A DNA stretch of 64,000 nucleotides from Toxorhynchites rutilus septentrionalis (taxonomy: Eukaryota > Arthropoda > Insecta > Diptera > Culicidae), in the NCBI RefSeq assembly GCF_029784135.1, contig NC_073744.1, positions 28,130,981-28,194,980 on the forward strand, given 5' to 3'. The position numbers and the translations under genes were made by a program. Shown here in pieces: positions 23,160 through 33,970 of this stretch. The notes below the pieces were generated by a model. The model had not been told where the DNA came from and made no database searches. It was given only the letters and a program-made list of their open reading frames with translations. Each line of letters begins with the position of its first letter. Position 1 is the first letter of the stretch.

Positions 23160-24700
23160 TTCAGAACCCGAACTACATTTCATCGGTGACTTTCCAGGTT
23201 TCGAAATAAGCACCAGCTTTTGATCTTCCGTTCCATAGAGAAGTGACCGTCGTTTAAGAATTTCTGCAGCACAATTCTAAACATGTCAGGGAAAGCTAGG
23301 ATCACCGATTTCAATGCCACGTTGGGGATTCCGTCGAGACCGGGAGCTGTCTTTACCCTCAATCTCTGCGCGACTGGAAAGAATTTCTCGTTGGTGATTT
23401 GTACTTGGTCAGATTCTTTTTCACTGTATGGTGAAGGTAGGCACGTCGGTGGGTCGTGCTGCGGGAAGAGTCCTTGATTTAGGATTGGGCGATCTTTGGA
23501 AAAAGATTGATCTTGAAGAATCGATTTTTTGAACGGCGAAAGGGATCGATCTATTGATTAAATCGGTACCAAAGAATCGATCTTTGAAAAATCAAATGTC
23601 TTTGTACAATTTATTTATTCATTCTATATGAGAACCACCTTTGCTTCAAACAGGGAATACAAATTTCATATTCCTATTCGAACATCTACGGCATTTTATT
23701 TTCTTTCTCAGTATGAAGGTCACAAAATTTGATGTCCAGAAAAATTGCATTTTTAAGGCCATTCATCTTATTCAATTACGTCACAATTTCCTCTGCCAAT
23801 CTAGTGAATGTGATGGTGTCAATATAGCAATATAGAACTCACGCAACTGCTTCTCCTAGATTGACGACTAGGATTGGGCGATCTTTATAAAAAAGTTCGA
23901 TCTTGACGAATCGATTTTTAAAACGGAGCATAGGGATCAACTCACTGTAAATCTCTCTTTTCAATTTATTTTTTTTTAATTTTTTTTATTGAAATACCAA
24001 TCTTGGTTTTAGCGCCAGTTCTATAAAACAATCTTCGTTTGGAACTGATCCATTCTATAATCCATTTCAGTGATGGTATGACCCACTGGTTGTAGTACGT
24101 CGCACCCCTCAACTAGCTGCCGTTGTGATCCTCTCTGCACTTGTAAGGAAATGAATCATAGAAGGATCCGATTGACTTTGTCAGCAAGCTTAATGAAGTG
24201 ATCCGAATGTTGAAATTATGTTTATAGAATTTGTTAAGTGATCTTTGGTGGGACTCAAATCGATGTACACCGAAAAACAAATCTTCAAATAGTATTTCTA
24301 AGATCTAAAAAGACGGAAGAAAAAGATCGGCTTTTGCGATTTTTAATCGATTCAGAAAATCGGAAGTCGAAATGGAAAAGATCGATTTGCTAAAGATCGA
24401 TCCAAGTTCGCCCAATCCTACCTTGATTACATCGATGACATCGAGCTTTTTTGGATAGCTTCATGGAAATCGTTAATCCTCGGATTCGATATTCCCAAGG
24501 ATTCGCTTCAACCTCCCTATAGCAGTTTGATTTGATTTGGAGTTTGATATCTCCCATTTCAAGGCAGCTCTAGAAGCCCGGAACAACGACCGGCGCTTCT
24601 CTTTTTTTGCTTCAGTTCGTGCCCTTTGGAATCTTTCTCTGGCTCGGACACAACTAGCGCGGAGAATGCTGAATGTTTTGTTCCATCAGTAGGCTGGGCG
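23160..24700 (-). pseudogene. R1-clade LINE fragment, split by a hAT MITE
   Basis: On the minus strand, 24690-24450 encodes RRPAYWWNKTFSILRA and further Arg-rich text typical of the linker between endonuclease and reverse transcriptase in R1-type LINEs. After the interruption at 23480-24420, 23475-23180 gives the start of the RT domain: TAPGLDGIPNVALKSVILAF, then FPDMFRIVLQKFLNDGHF. The reading frame then fails. The YxDD core and the 3' end are absent. It is an inactive, truncated non-LTR retrotransposon. Confidence 0.72.
23480..24420. mobile_element. 941-bp hAT-type MITE with 8-bp TSD
   Basis: The left end is TAGGATTGGGCGATC and the right end, reverse-complemented, TAGGATTGGGCGAAC. The 8-bp direct repeat CCTTGATT flanks it at 472-479 and 421-428 of the 23-kb and 24-kb blocks (23472-23479, 24421-24428). 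GATCGAT-rich subterminal words recur. A second TAGGATTGGGCGATCTTT at 23872-23890 is an internal copy of the left end, so the element is either nested in itself or partly duplicated. No transposase is present. Confidence 0.87.
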
Positions 24701-24704
24701 TCGT

Positions 24705-24785
24705 TTCAAAAAAAAAAATGATACCAAATGACTTAGAATCGCATGAAAGGTCGAGATTTACTGATTTCTCGGGTAGGGCGTACTT
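24705..24785. repeat. Short fragment of the hAT-type palindrome family
   Basis: GATACCAAATGACTTAGAAT and AAAGGTCGAGATTTACTG match the middle of the arms of the 5805-7039 element. Confidence 0.5.
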
Positions 24786-25199
24786 AAGCGACTCAATATA
24801 CGGGGGACAGATAGATAAAAACCATAGCCTCTAACCAGCACGATACACGAAATTGTGGGTGATTCCAAGTGGTTGCAAAGTGCGATAGATATCACCATTA
24901 TCCATGCCACATTTTTCGAGGCCAACTATCGCAATACGATTTTCGACGTGTCTCCACATGATTGTAAACAACTGATACTACAAATTCATTGCGCAATAAT
25001 GAACTAAAAGTAACAACTGTCAAATATCTGAAAAGAAGGATTGAGCATTGAACGGAAGCCTGGTTCCGGTCGCCCAACAGTGCTACGCCATCTCAAACCA
25101 TAGCTGAAGGTAAAGTAGAAGATGGAGGTAAATGTTTCTAGATCGTTCCGGTCACTGACGTTCCGTCGCTGTCGTCATCGAGACGTATTTAACGCTGGA

Positions 25200-25378
25200 T
25201 GGCAACGGCTGGCAGGGAATCGGCTAGTTTATGTCCTTCACCAAGGAGGTAAGTTCCGAAGTGAAGTACATCTCCCATACCAAGTTTCCAAAAAAGATGC
25301 TTCTGTGGCTAACCATCATCGAAAAAGGGATGTCAAAGCTGCTCTTCTTCCGTTCGGGACTTGCAGTGAACAGTTTCT
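25200..25378 (+). pseudogene. DD37E-type mariner transposase, central fragment
   Basis: The plus strand encodes SEVKYISHTKFPKKMLLWLT and GMSKLLFFRSGLAVNS, a conserved block between the first and second catalytic aspartates in one group of mariner-like transposases. The fragment at 33.9 kb (minus) carries a related but decayed block (VKFISHTNFPKKVLLLLT). Catalytic residues are not included. It stops abruptly where a minus-strand DD41D fragment begins (about 25370), so two different transposons have been joined. Confidence 0.6.
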
Positions 25379-25845
25379 TATGCATGGCCACCACGGGCAC
25401 GCTTGCAGAAGTCCATGCGCTGAACCTAATTTTCGATGGTTTTCAAGCATAAATCGGTCGATACTGGTGCAATTTCTCGTTCGATATTCGGACGAAGTTC
25501 ATCAATCGTAGATGACTTGTTGACATAGACCATAGACATGACGTAGCCCCACAGGAAATAGTCTAACGGCGTCAAATCGCACGATCGAGGCGGCCAATTG
25601 ACTGGGCCATTTCGTGAGATAACACGCTCACTTGTTTTTCAACAAATCAATTGTTAAATTCGCTGTGTTGCTTGTAGCGCCGTCCTGTTGAAACCACATA
25701 TTGTCCAAATCCATATCATCCAATCCGGGTCAAAAATATTCGGTTATCATTGAGCAATAGCGATTCCCATTCACAGTAACGTGCCGGTCTTGATCATAAC
25801 GGAAGAAGTACTGCCCAATGACGCCACCGGACCATAAAACGCAAA
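25370..25845 (-). pseudogene. DD41D (rosa-like) transposase, C-terminal fragment
   Basis: On the minus strand the order is GGVIGQYFF, DQDRHVTVNGNRY, DDMDLDNMWFQQDGATSNTA (second catalytic Asp), then SCDLTPLDYFLWGYV (third catalytic Asp) and a C terminus like that of the copy at 29572-30090. A stop after ITEYF and a frameshift after LLKN break it, and the first half is missing. The family is the same as the intact gene at 54240-55331. Confidence 0.8.
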
Positions 25846-25869
25846 AAAAATCACAATGTGAAGATAGGT

Positions 25870-28060
25870 TTTTGTAAACAATTTTCCATCATTACAATTG
25901 AGAGCTTTAAATTGTGTTAGCTATATTTTGTGCGAGAAAAGGGAGGGATTCGAATCAATAAAATGCAATTCGGTGGAAGTGTTACTTTTCGTGTTTAATT
26001 CAAAGAAATCTGCGACTGAAGTGCATCAAATGATTGCTAGTTCTTATTATGACATCGCTATTGACGTGTTGGAAATGTTTTCAACGCAACAGATACTAGC
26101 AAACCCATCAATGGTAGCTTAACAAGCTATTTCATTTCGTTTGCGAGTTCTAGGATCTAAAAGGGCAGTGAACAGCTGCTCCAGCTATCAAAAAAGAAAG
26201 AGGTTTTTACATCGGATTGTTACTGGGGATCAATAGTGGATTCATAACGACAATCTAAAGCAAAAACATCGTGGCGTTGTATATTATGAACTCTTGAAAC
26301 CATCCCATATTATTCAAGTCGTTGAAACTTACCTGGAACCACTTCCACTCTACGTTCCGATCGTTGACGCATGGCCTGTCTGAGCAGCACTGCCATTCCT
26401 ACGAGGAGATTTAAAATGGATAGGTTCGTGGATCGCCCCGTAAGACCAACAGTTTTTCAGACGAGGAATTCGTTTGCTATCTGAAATATGAGAAAAAAAT
26501 ATGCTTTCAAGAATGAGAATCGAACCATCCAAGATAAAACCGCATTATTAACGTAGAACTACGAAATTCTTACAGGCGAGAATGAACATTATATAAATTT
26601 GAGAAAGAACTTTTTAGTAAAAACGTTTGGTGGCACTGACAAGGATCGATGAATGAACGTTTGCATTGAGGGCGCAAACGATTCGTAAAGCTATAAAAAA
26701 CCAATTTGAGCAAATTGTCAAACTGGCTCTCAGCATCAACAAGCATTGTTGATTGCTGGCTGTCTAGAACGACACTGAATCACTGAATCTATTCAATATC
26801 CAAGAAGTTTATAGTACCTCTTAGCAAAATAACATCTCCAATACTTACAATAGGGAAACAGCTGAAGATGATAGATTCACGATGCATTGTTGTTCTCGAT
26901 ATGACCATACACAATCTGGCCATATGGCAAGATATGTCGATGTACGCATTGCATCGAGTATTAATCGCAAAAGCTATAGCGGTGATCTTTTTCGCAGTTA
27001 TCATACGTTCGGTCGGAGGCGATTATATTTTGTTCCAACAGCACAAATATTCCACATTTCTCAACTCCCTAAATCAATATTTGACAACGCATAAAAACAA
27101 CAAGTATGTGTGAGTGCGACGCAAAAAGTCAGAAGCACTCTTCTGTATTAAAATTATCAACCTCCTAACGGGCGGGATATAATGAGAAACGAAGGGGTAG
27201 AGCGTCATTTAATAACATACCCAGTACGAGAATTTTTCAGGACCATTGAGCACACCTACCGCAACAAACAGGGGGTCTATTCCGATCTTAGCGCCTTTTC
27301 CTAGTGCTGACAAAATCAGAATAATAACTTCACTTCAATCCTTTGGCAATGCGTGAAAACAGCAACTATATTTGAGTGCGATTCAAAAATACAGAATCAC
27401 TTTTCACCAGACGGCATAATAATCGACGTGGCGTTTCTACCGAACAAAACTACACTGCTGTTGTTTGCGATATCGTCCATTCTTTCTTTTTATCGAGCAA
27501 AACCTCTGTGTGTGATAACAGCTCCGAGAAAGAATGTTGTCTGCTCGCTAGTTGGATTGAAACTGTGATCCGACATTCAACCTTGTTTATTTTATAGAGG
27601 ATTTGAACTTGCTCTAACTGCGATTTGAAATCTTGAATGGCTAATTTATTACTCGTCATGGACGGAACGGACAGGTGAGCACACAAATAGATAGAATAAA
27701 TGGATAGGAAAATGTTTCCATTTTTCTATAATTTACGCCGTTTACGGCTGTTTAACTATTTTTGCTGTAAATTCTTCTTCTTTTCTTTAATATGCATTAC
27801 TTTCTGGAAGACCAGTTGGAAGTGATGACATAATGGATGCACTGATTGGAGTAGTAGCTGAGGAACAATTTTCGAGTTCGCCGAGTAGATTCAATTTATT
27901 TATGATATAATGGGTGTTGCGATTAGAATTTGGTCGACTTAGACTTGAAGCATTTAATCGTGCGTTTGAAAAAACACCAGGTGTGCGGTGTGCGAAAAGA
28001 ATAATGCCTCTATTTTGATTTTGACATTTGCTTTTCAATTATCAAACGCATGAAAATTTC
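25870..28060. other. No recognisable gene or element
   Basis: Apart from one ACGTAGAACTACG repeat core at 26555-26567 I can assign nothing. Short frames on both strands are AT-biased and have no motif. A 20-base-scale similarity between about 27675 and 1285 (TGAGCACACAAAT) hints at a further dispersed repeat. Confidence 0.35.
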
Positions 28061-28071
28061 GCTCGCGCTTC

Positions 28072-28347
28072 ATGAATTTCCGAACTGCTTGCACGTCAAC
28101 TGTCACCAACGTAATAACCATACTCGGGGTACGTTTTTCGATAGCCAGAAAGCCTAAATCGGAGGTAAATTCAGAAGCCGAAAGTCGTAGCGACAAGAAA
28201 AAGGCTAGCGAATTCGAGCGGAACCCCAACCTCACCGTCCGAGACGTCGCAGACCTGGCAAACTTCGTCCCGCCTTTTTACACTACCTTCACAATCGATA
28301 AAAAAATAGTGATTGAACGAAACACCGTTCGAATTCAATTGTATTGA
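28072..28347 (+). pseudogene. Probable mariner (DD37E-type) transposase N-terminal fragment
   Basis: The frame contains ARKPKSEVNSEAESRSDKKK followed by NPNLTVRDVADLANFVPP. The pattern 'RKPKSG..., then NPxLSVRDVAxxxN' is that of the two helix-turn-helix regions of this transposase group; the 39-kb DD37E copy has the related SVRDVANKLNLSSSFV. It ends without the DDE domain. No termini were found. The assignment rests on motif style alone. Confidence 0.5.
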
Positions 28348-28389
28348 AAGAGTCACAAGTTAGGTTAATTAAATGCTTTGTGGCAGATT

Positions 28390-28600
28390 ATGTTCTTCGT
28401 AGCAAGTAATGTGAATAATAAGTCTGAATGTTTGTAATTCCTCACGTAAGTCCTGCAGTCTTGACCATATCCATTCCTATATCATGGACCTTCGTCATAT
28501 GTGGACGGAAGAATTGTCAAACGACCAGTGTTGTTGAAATTTCCCTCTGAAGTTATCTCTTTTGTGTATGTACTCTTTGGACCGCATGTTTGTTCGGTTG
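28390..28600. repeat. Dispersed repeat shared with 260-480
   Basis: This contains GGACGGAAGAATTGTCAAACGA and TTTCCCTCTGAAGTTAT in the same order and orientation as 385-450. Flanking similarity (TTATGTTCTTCGT) extends it to about 200 bp. Confidence 0.5.
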
Positions 28601-29075
28601 AATTTTAATGAAGCTCAGGCACACGGTTATCAACATGGTTAACTACATCCTGCCTAGTAATCAAACAGTATACGTAGAAATTGCCGTCTTAAATGACCGA
28701 ACCAAAATGTTGTGTTCGTGAAGTAGTTTTGCAATTCTCCAAAGATCTCATGTTTTATATCTGGTTTAAAAATTGAAACAAATCAAATTTAAGCTCTTCA
28801 TTCGCTTGAATCGGTATACATATTTGTTTGCAAATGTTTGCGCCTCAGTCTTCAGCAGCTGCACCTCAATTCCGTCAACGCGAATTTCGATTGGGAAACA
28901 ACGACTACTTCGAAGATATTGCATATCATAAGGGATTTTTTCAGATTTGTAGGAGTAACATTTTTTCTATGGGCGGAGACGAACACAACAAAATTGAAAT
29001 AGCTCAAATCAGATGATCAGTTCTCGAGTTTTGCGCTTAGAAAAATTTGGCGATTCGTTTTTATTGATATAGATT

Positions 29076-30090
29076 TTGGAGTCAATGACCTCAACTTTGA
29101 GAGCGCTACGTCCAATTTACGGTCGACATAATCGCCCTGCCAGATCAACAATTCTAGTGGAAAAACTTGAATTCACAGGCACAGTACAAAATGTTCCCGT
29201 GTCAGTAAGACAAAGAAGTGCCCGTAGTGTCGAGAATATTGCTGACGCTAGCGCATCAATTGAGGAAGACCCGAATCAGTCTCTCACACGTCATTCTCAA
29301 GCGTTGGGCATCTCTATGACGTCGTTGTGGCGAATTTTGCGAAAAAATCTTGGCCTACATCCTTACAAGATCAAATTGACGCAAGAACTGAAGCCGCTTG
29401 ACCACCAGAAGCTTCGTATGTTCGTGAATTGGGCTGAGCAACAACTTGAAAATGATCCGGATTTTCATTGAAATATCGTCTTCAGCTTATTTCTGGCTGA
29501 ATGGCTTCGTCAATAAGCATAATATGCGTTATTGATCAGGCAGCAATCCACACGTACTCCATGAGTCACCATTGCATCCCGAAAAAATAACGGTTTGGTG
29601 CGATTTATGGTCCGGCAGCGTCATTGGGCCGTACTTCTTCCTTGATGATCAAGACCGGCACGTTACTGTGAATAGGAATCGCTACCGCTCAGTGATCACC
29701 GACTATTTTTGGCCCGAGTTGGATGATATGGACTTGGACAAATTATGGTTTCAACAGGACGGCGCCACAAGCCACACAGCGAATTTAACAATCGATTTAT
29801 TGAAAACCATGTTTGATGAGCGTGTTATTCCACGGAATGGCCCAGTGAATTGTCCGCCTCGGTCGTGAGATTTGACGCCGTTAGACTATTTCCTGTGGGG
29901 CTACGTCAAGTCTATGGTCTATGCCAACAAGCCAGCGACGATTGATGAACTTCGTCCGAATATCGAACGAGAAATTGTAGCAGTATCGACCGATTTATGC
30001 TTGAAAACCATCGAAAATTGGGTTCAGCGTCTGGACTTCTGCAAGCGTGTCCATGGTGGTCATGCAAAAGAAATCGAGTTCCATACATAA
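29076..30090 (+). pseudogene. DD41D (rosa-like) Tc1/mariner transposase, disrupted
   Basis: The first block (29076-29471) encodes the paired HTH region, with TLRALRPIYGRHNRPARSTI and SLWRILRKNLGLHPYKIKLT, as in the intact protein at 54240-55331. The start and about 25 residues are missing. The first catalytic Asp region after DPDFH is lost to a deletion/frameshift near 29471-29572. The second block gives ITVWCDLWSGSVIGPYFF and KLWFQQDGATSHTA with the second Asp. A TGA at 29866-29868 replaces the Cys before DLTPLDYFLWGYV, which holds the third Asp. The end matches the intact copy's C terminus (EIEFHT versus DVVFHT). Both copies end the same way, so only the front is truncated. Confidence 0.88.
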
Positions 30091-30439
30091 TGGCATCAAA
30101 CGTACTTTCACATGAATAACAAATTTCATTGATATTCAAAATCGTTTTTGTTTTATTCAAAAAAAAAAACTTTTGTAGCGCTCTTATTGAAAAACCCTTT
30201 AAAATAAACCCAAAATATAAGCACTTCCTTCTTCCTATAATGTAAATCTGGAGAAAAGACAAAAAAGAATTCGCTTTAGTTGAAAAATAGAGCAATAAAA
30301 TCATGACTATATTAACATTATTCACGAACAACCAAATTGAAGGAATCTATGAATGTTCTAATGATAATAATAGTGATTTCAAAATTTCGATTAACGCCAA
30401 ATCAAATCATTACCTGCACGTCTAGGAAAACTTTCTTCC

Positions 30440-31220
30440 GACTAACAGGGAACACAATCGCCACTATCCAATCCCGGATGCATAATCCGCAAGAACATGC
30501 GCCTCTGGAGGCGGCAGTTATGAACGCACAGAAAACCCACGAAAACTTCTGGATTGTGGATGTCACTGGAGCATGTGCGTTCGCACCATCTAGAGGCGAA
30601 AAGCTGTCTTCATCTCTCCCTGACAACGTCGTCGTAGAATATCTCTGCTCGGAATTATGTTCCTGCCTCCGAATGCCATCGAATGAAGGAGACAATTAAA
30701 CTGGAATATATTGGTTGAAATGGGGGAGGGAAGAGACCGAGAGTGTGACTGTGTACAAGCTTCATCCCAAGCCAGAACGGGGTCCGTCCATAAACAAGAC
30801 TCGGACATTCGACGTTCGGTGAACAAAGCGAATTCCAGCTGTCCCAATCACGGGCAGCGAAATGGCGCTCACTTCGCAAACATGACACATCGTTCATGAC
30901 GTAATTCACCGTAAATGCTAGTAGTTGCACAGAAATCGCACAGAAAGTTTGCCATCAGCACCGAGCCAAAGCGAAGTGAAGGCAGCTCCGCTCCGAGTGT
31001 GGGAGCAGAAAATGATGAAAAAGAGACTTTCCTCCTTCTGGCCTTCCGAATCCGAGGGCGGAAAAAGCAGAAGGGAAAATCTATACATAATTCCTCAAGT
31101 GTTTGCGCGCCGCTCGACGCCCCCCTCGCCCACACACCCATCATTGGTGTCCCACGTGTGCATGTGGGACCGAAGGTTCGGGACGTTCGGTGTCAGGTTT
31201 TCCTGAATCACATTCAGAGC
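30440..31220. other. GC-richer island, possible host regulatory or exon sequence
   Basis: About 780 bp of complex sequence, clearly less AT-rich than its flanks, with no repeat signature. A CRE-like TGACGTAA occurs at 30898-30905. Frames are open on both strands for up to about 115 codons without any domain. This is compatible with a promoter or untranslated exon; direction unknown. Confidence 0.3.
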
Positions 31221-31264
31221 CTGAGATGCTGGAAAATAGACAACTCTAGCAGTTTTGCATGAGT

Positions 31265-31710
31265 TAATACATATAAAAAATTAAAAAACAAACCGTATTC
31301 GTTGACAAATAGAAGCTAGAATGGGCATTAAGAAGTGAAGAACGCGCGCAAATTTTTCTAATGTATGGTTGTTATTACAGATGTATTACAACATTACAGC
31401 TGCTTCAAATTTTTAGTTCGTGTGTCAATTTGTGGATTTCTTTTCCATAAGAAGACTATGCAATAATAGAAATCATTGAAATTTGTTTACATTCTATGAT
31501 AAAGTCAATTATTAGCCGTATTCTGGTGCTATGAGATGAACCTCAATGATCTGTGTTGACTATCTTGATATTTACCTCATCTTTTGTGAAGGAAAACCCG
31601 AATATCATCGAAGTGTGTGTTGTTCTATTCTATAAAAGACTAATGACATACAGGGTGCGTGACGAATTTTTGCAGTAAACGACATGTTTTAGAAAATTTA
31701 CCCCAGTCAG
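31265..31710. other. No recognisable feature
   Basis: AT-rich DNA between the island and the Tc1 element; nothing supported. Confidence 0.4.
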
Positions 31711-31717
31711 TGATATA

Positions 31718-33203
31718 CACTGCGTTTCAAACTATAGAACCACTTCATTTTTCTGCGTTTCTGGAGTTTTATGTAAGTATATATAATAACTATCTTTATT
31801 TACATGACTGGCCATTTGAGTTTCATTGTTGTATTCAGGCGCGAAACATTAGAAAAAACTACAATTCCAGTGTTTCATAACTATAGAACCAAATGGAAAA
31901 ACTCTCATTCCTTTACAAAATTAACGTCAATTTTACGTGAATTACAATAAGTTTATAATTCGTAGGTCATTTTAAGATCTGAAACAGTTCAAATAACCCA
32001 TTCGGAATGGTCAAATCACTCATACTGCTTGTAAACTGCATCTACTCTTCGTACGATCACTCCTCATAAGTTCTTGATAGGGTTTTGATTTGGTAAACAA
32101 GCTGGCCCAGTCCAGAATCTGAAGCCTCTATTCATTAAACCATGCCATGACCTTCTGGATTTTATGAATTAATGCCAATTTACCCAATTATCACATAGTT
32201 CCTGATGCAAAAACAGCGTTAAATGATTCTGTAGTACTTCGTTGCGCTTCTGACTGCTCATTCGTGTTGATGGTAAGCCATCTAAATCAGGCGTTTTTGA
32301 GAAAATTCTCCCCAAACCATGAAAATTTCATCTACAAAGCTGCGGGTCCAAAACTGATATGGAAGCTTATCCCATGGGTTTCACTGTTTCAGGAGAACTT
32401 CTCTGATAAAAAAAAATCAACTTGGAAAGAATTTCTTCATACTGGAAGAACTTACGGAACGTGTCATGTAATTTTCAACTCGCAACTTTGCAGGCGGCAG
32501 TTTGATGGTTTGAGGAAAATATATTCGAAAAGACCTGGTTCAGATAGCTTTTCATCAATACGAATGCATAGTCAGAGGTGCAATGAAGTACTTCAGAGTC
32601 ATTTACTTCTGTTTTTGAATCGAAAACACCATGCTAATTGCGTAATTCGGCAACAATTCATAAAATCCGGAAAGTCATGGCATGGTTTAATGAATAGGGA
32701 CTTCAGATTCTGGACTGGTCAGCTTGTTTACCAGATCAAAACCCTATCGAGAACTTATGAGGAGTGATCGTACGAAGAGTAGATGCAGTTTACAAGCAGT
32801 ATGAGTGATTTGAAGAGCTTGAACGAGCAGTATCCTCTGCGTAAAACGAGGTACACACTACAACAAGGCGCAGCTTGGTCGAAACCACTCCGAATTGGTT
32901 ATTTGAACTGATTCAGAGCTTAAAATAACCTACGAATTATAAACTTATTGTAATTCATGTGAAATTGACGTTAATTTTGTAAAGGAGTGAGAGTTTTTCC
33001 ATCTGGTTCTAAAGTTACGAAACACTGGAATTTAAGTTTTTTGAATGTTTCGTGCCTGGATACAACAATAAAACTCAAATGGCCAGTCTTGTAAATAAAG
33101 ATAGTTATTATATCCTACACTATATACTTCAATTCAATCGACTTCTTACATATCTCTGGAAATTCAGAAAAATGGAGTGGTTCTATAGTTGTGAAACGCA
33201 GTG
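31718..33203. mobile_element. Tc1-type foldback element with inverted transposase ends
   Basis: The ends are CACTGCGTTTCAAACTATAG and, reverse-complemented, CACTGCGTTTCACAACTATA, each next to TA (31716-31717, 33204-33205). The inverted repeats are about 480-540 bp long. They reach inward past the stop codon into the transposase: the DWSACLPDQNPIENL region near 32700-32760 (plus strand) has a reverse-complement copy at 32040-32130. The interior gives only a broken Tc1-type frame. It behaves as a non-autonomous derivative of a Tc1 (DD34E-type) transposon. Confidence 0.8.
32264..32830 (+). pseudogene. Tc1 transposase remnant
   Basis: In one frame near 32700 the text LQILDWSACLPDQNPIENL is followed by VIVRRVDAVYKQYE. 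This is the third-catalytic-residue block of Tc1 transposases (usual form: LDWPxxSPDLNPIENLW). The catalytic Glu in PIEN is kept, the usual PDLN reads PDQN, and the following Trp codon is TGA. The longest frame here (32264-32767) is shifted relative to it and has no domain of its own. Confidence 0.7.
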
Positions 33204-33485
33204 TATGCGATAAATGTTTTGTGTTTTTTTTTCATTTGCATTAAAAAAAAACTGACTTCGGATGGTGGTAAGATAATTGAGTTTGATAAATTTCTCATGG
33301 AAGGAAATTATATTAGCTTACCTGCAAAAAAAATTCTACGCCCTTGCGAGTGGCCTTCCGGTAGTTTACCGGAACATTCGCCATGGTGGACTAGAGGCGA
33401 ATTAACTGCAAAGTTTAAAGCCTCTTAGAAACAAAGAACCGACCGACCATGGCAGACGAAAACGTGCGTGTAGGCATGTTTTTGA

Positions 33486-33970
33486 GTTCTTTCTTCGTTT
33501 CATTTATCAATTCCTTCTCAGTTTTCACGGCAAAATTGTTGGAGTAGATCCTACGCTTCAGGTTCGCCCAGAAATTCTAGATGGGACGCAGCTGAGGGAC
33601 GTTGGGCGGATTCGCTGACTTGAGTACCATATCGATATTCAGCCGCTCCTTCTCCTCTAACGATCGCTTCGAGTTGTGAGCCGACGCCAGATCTAGCCAG
33701 AACACCGGGTCTTCGTCCTTATGGCATTTCTTGATGAACGACGCAACTTCCGGCAGGTTTGGTACTATAAATTTAGCTCCGTGAACGCCGTGAACGGGCC
33801 AGTCCGGAGCTAAAGAAGAGCGGTTTTGACATCTCGCATTGTCAGCAACAGCAGCACCTTCTTGGGGAAGTTGGTGTGTGAAATAAACTTCACTTCGGAT
33901 CTCATCCACGGGACAACAACATCATGCGGAACCTTCAAGTATACATCGGCTGCTACCTTTAGTCCTTGAT
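33486..33970 (-). pseudogene. DD37E-type mariner transposase, C-terminal half
   Basis: The minus strand reads DPVFWLDLASAHNSKRSLEE, then SANPPNVPQLRPI, where the next codon is TAG (33577-33579). It resumes NFWANLKRRIYSNNFAV. The second catalytic Asp is in WLDLA. The family has Glu exactly where the stop now lies, and the Asp-to-Glu spacing is 37 residues. Upstream, VKFISHTNFPKKVLLLLT is readable in another frame, so at least one frameshift is present. No TIRs were found. Confidence 0.75.

Noticed and set aside
32264..32767. 167-codon frame as a novel protein
   Set aside because: It is a shifted reading of a Tc1 transposase; the true frame shows the PIEN block.
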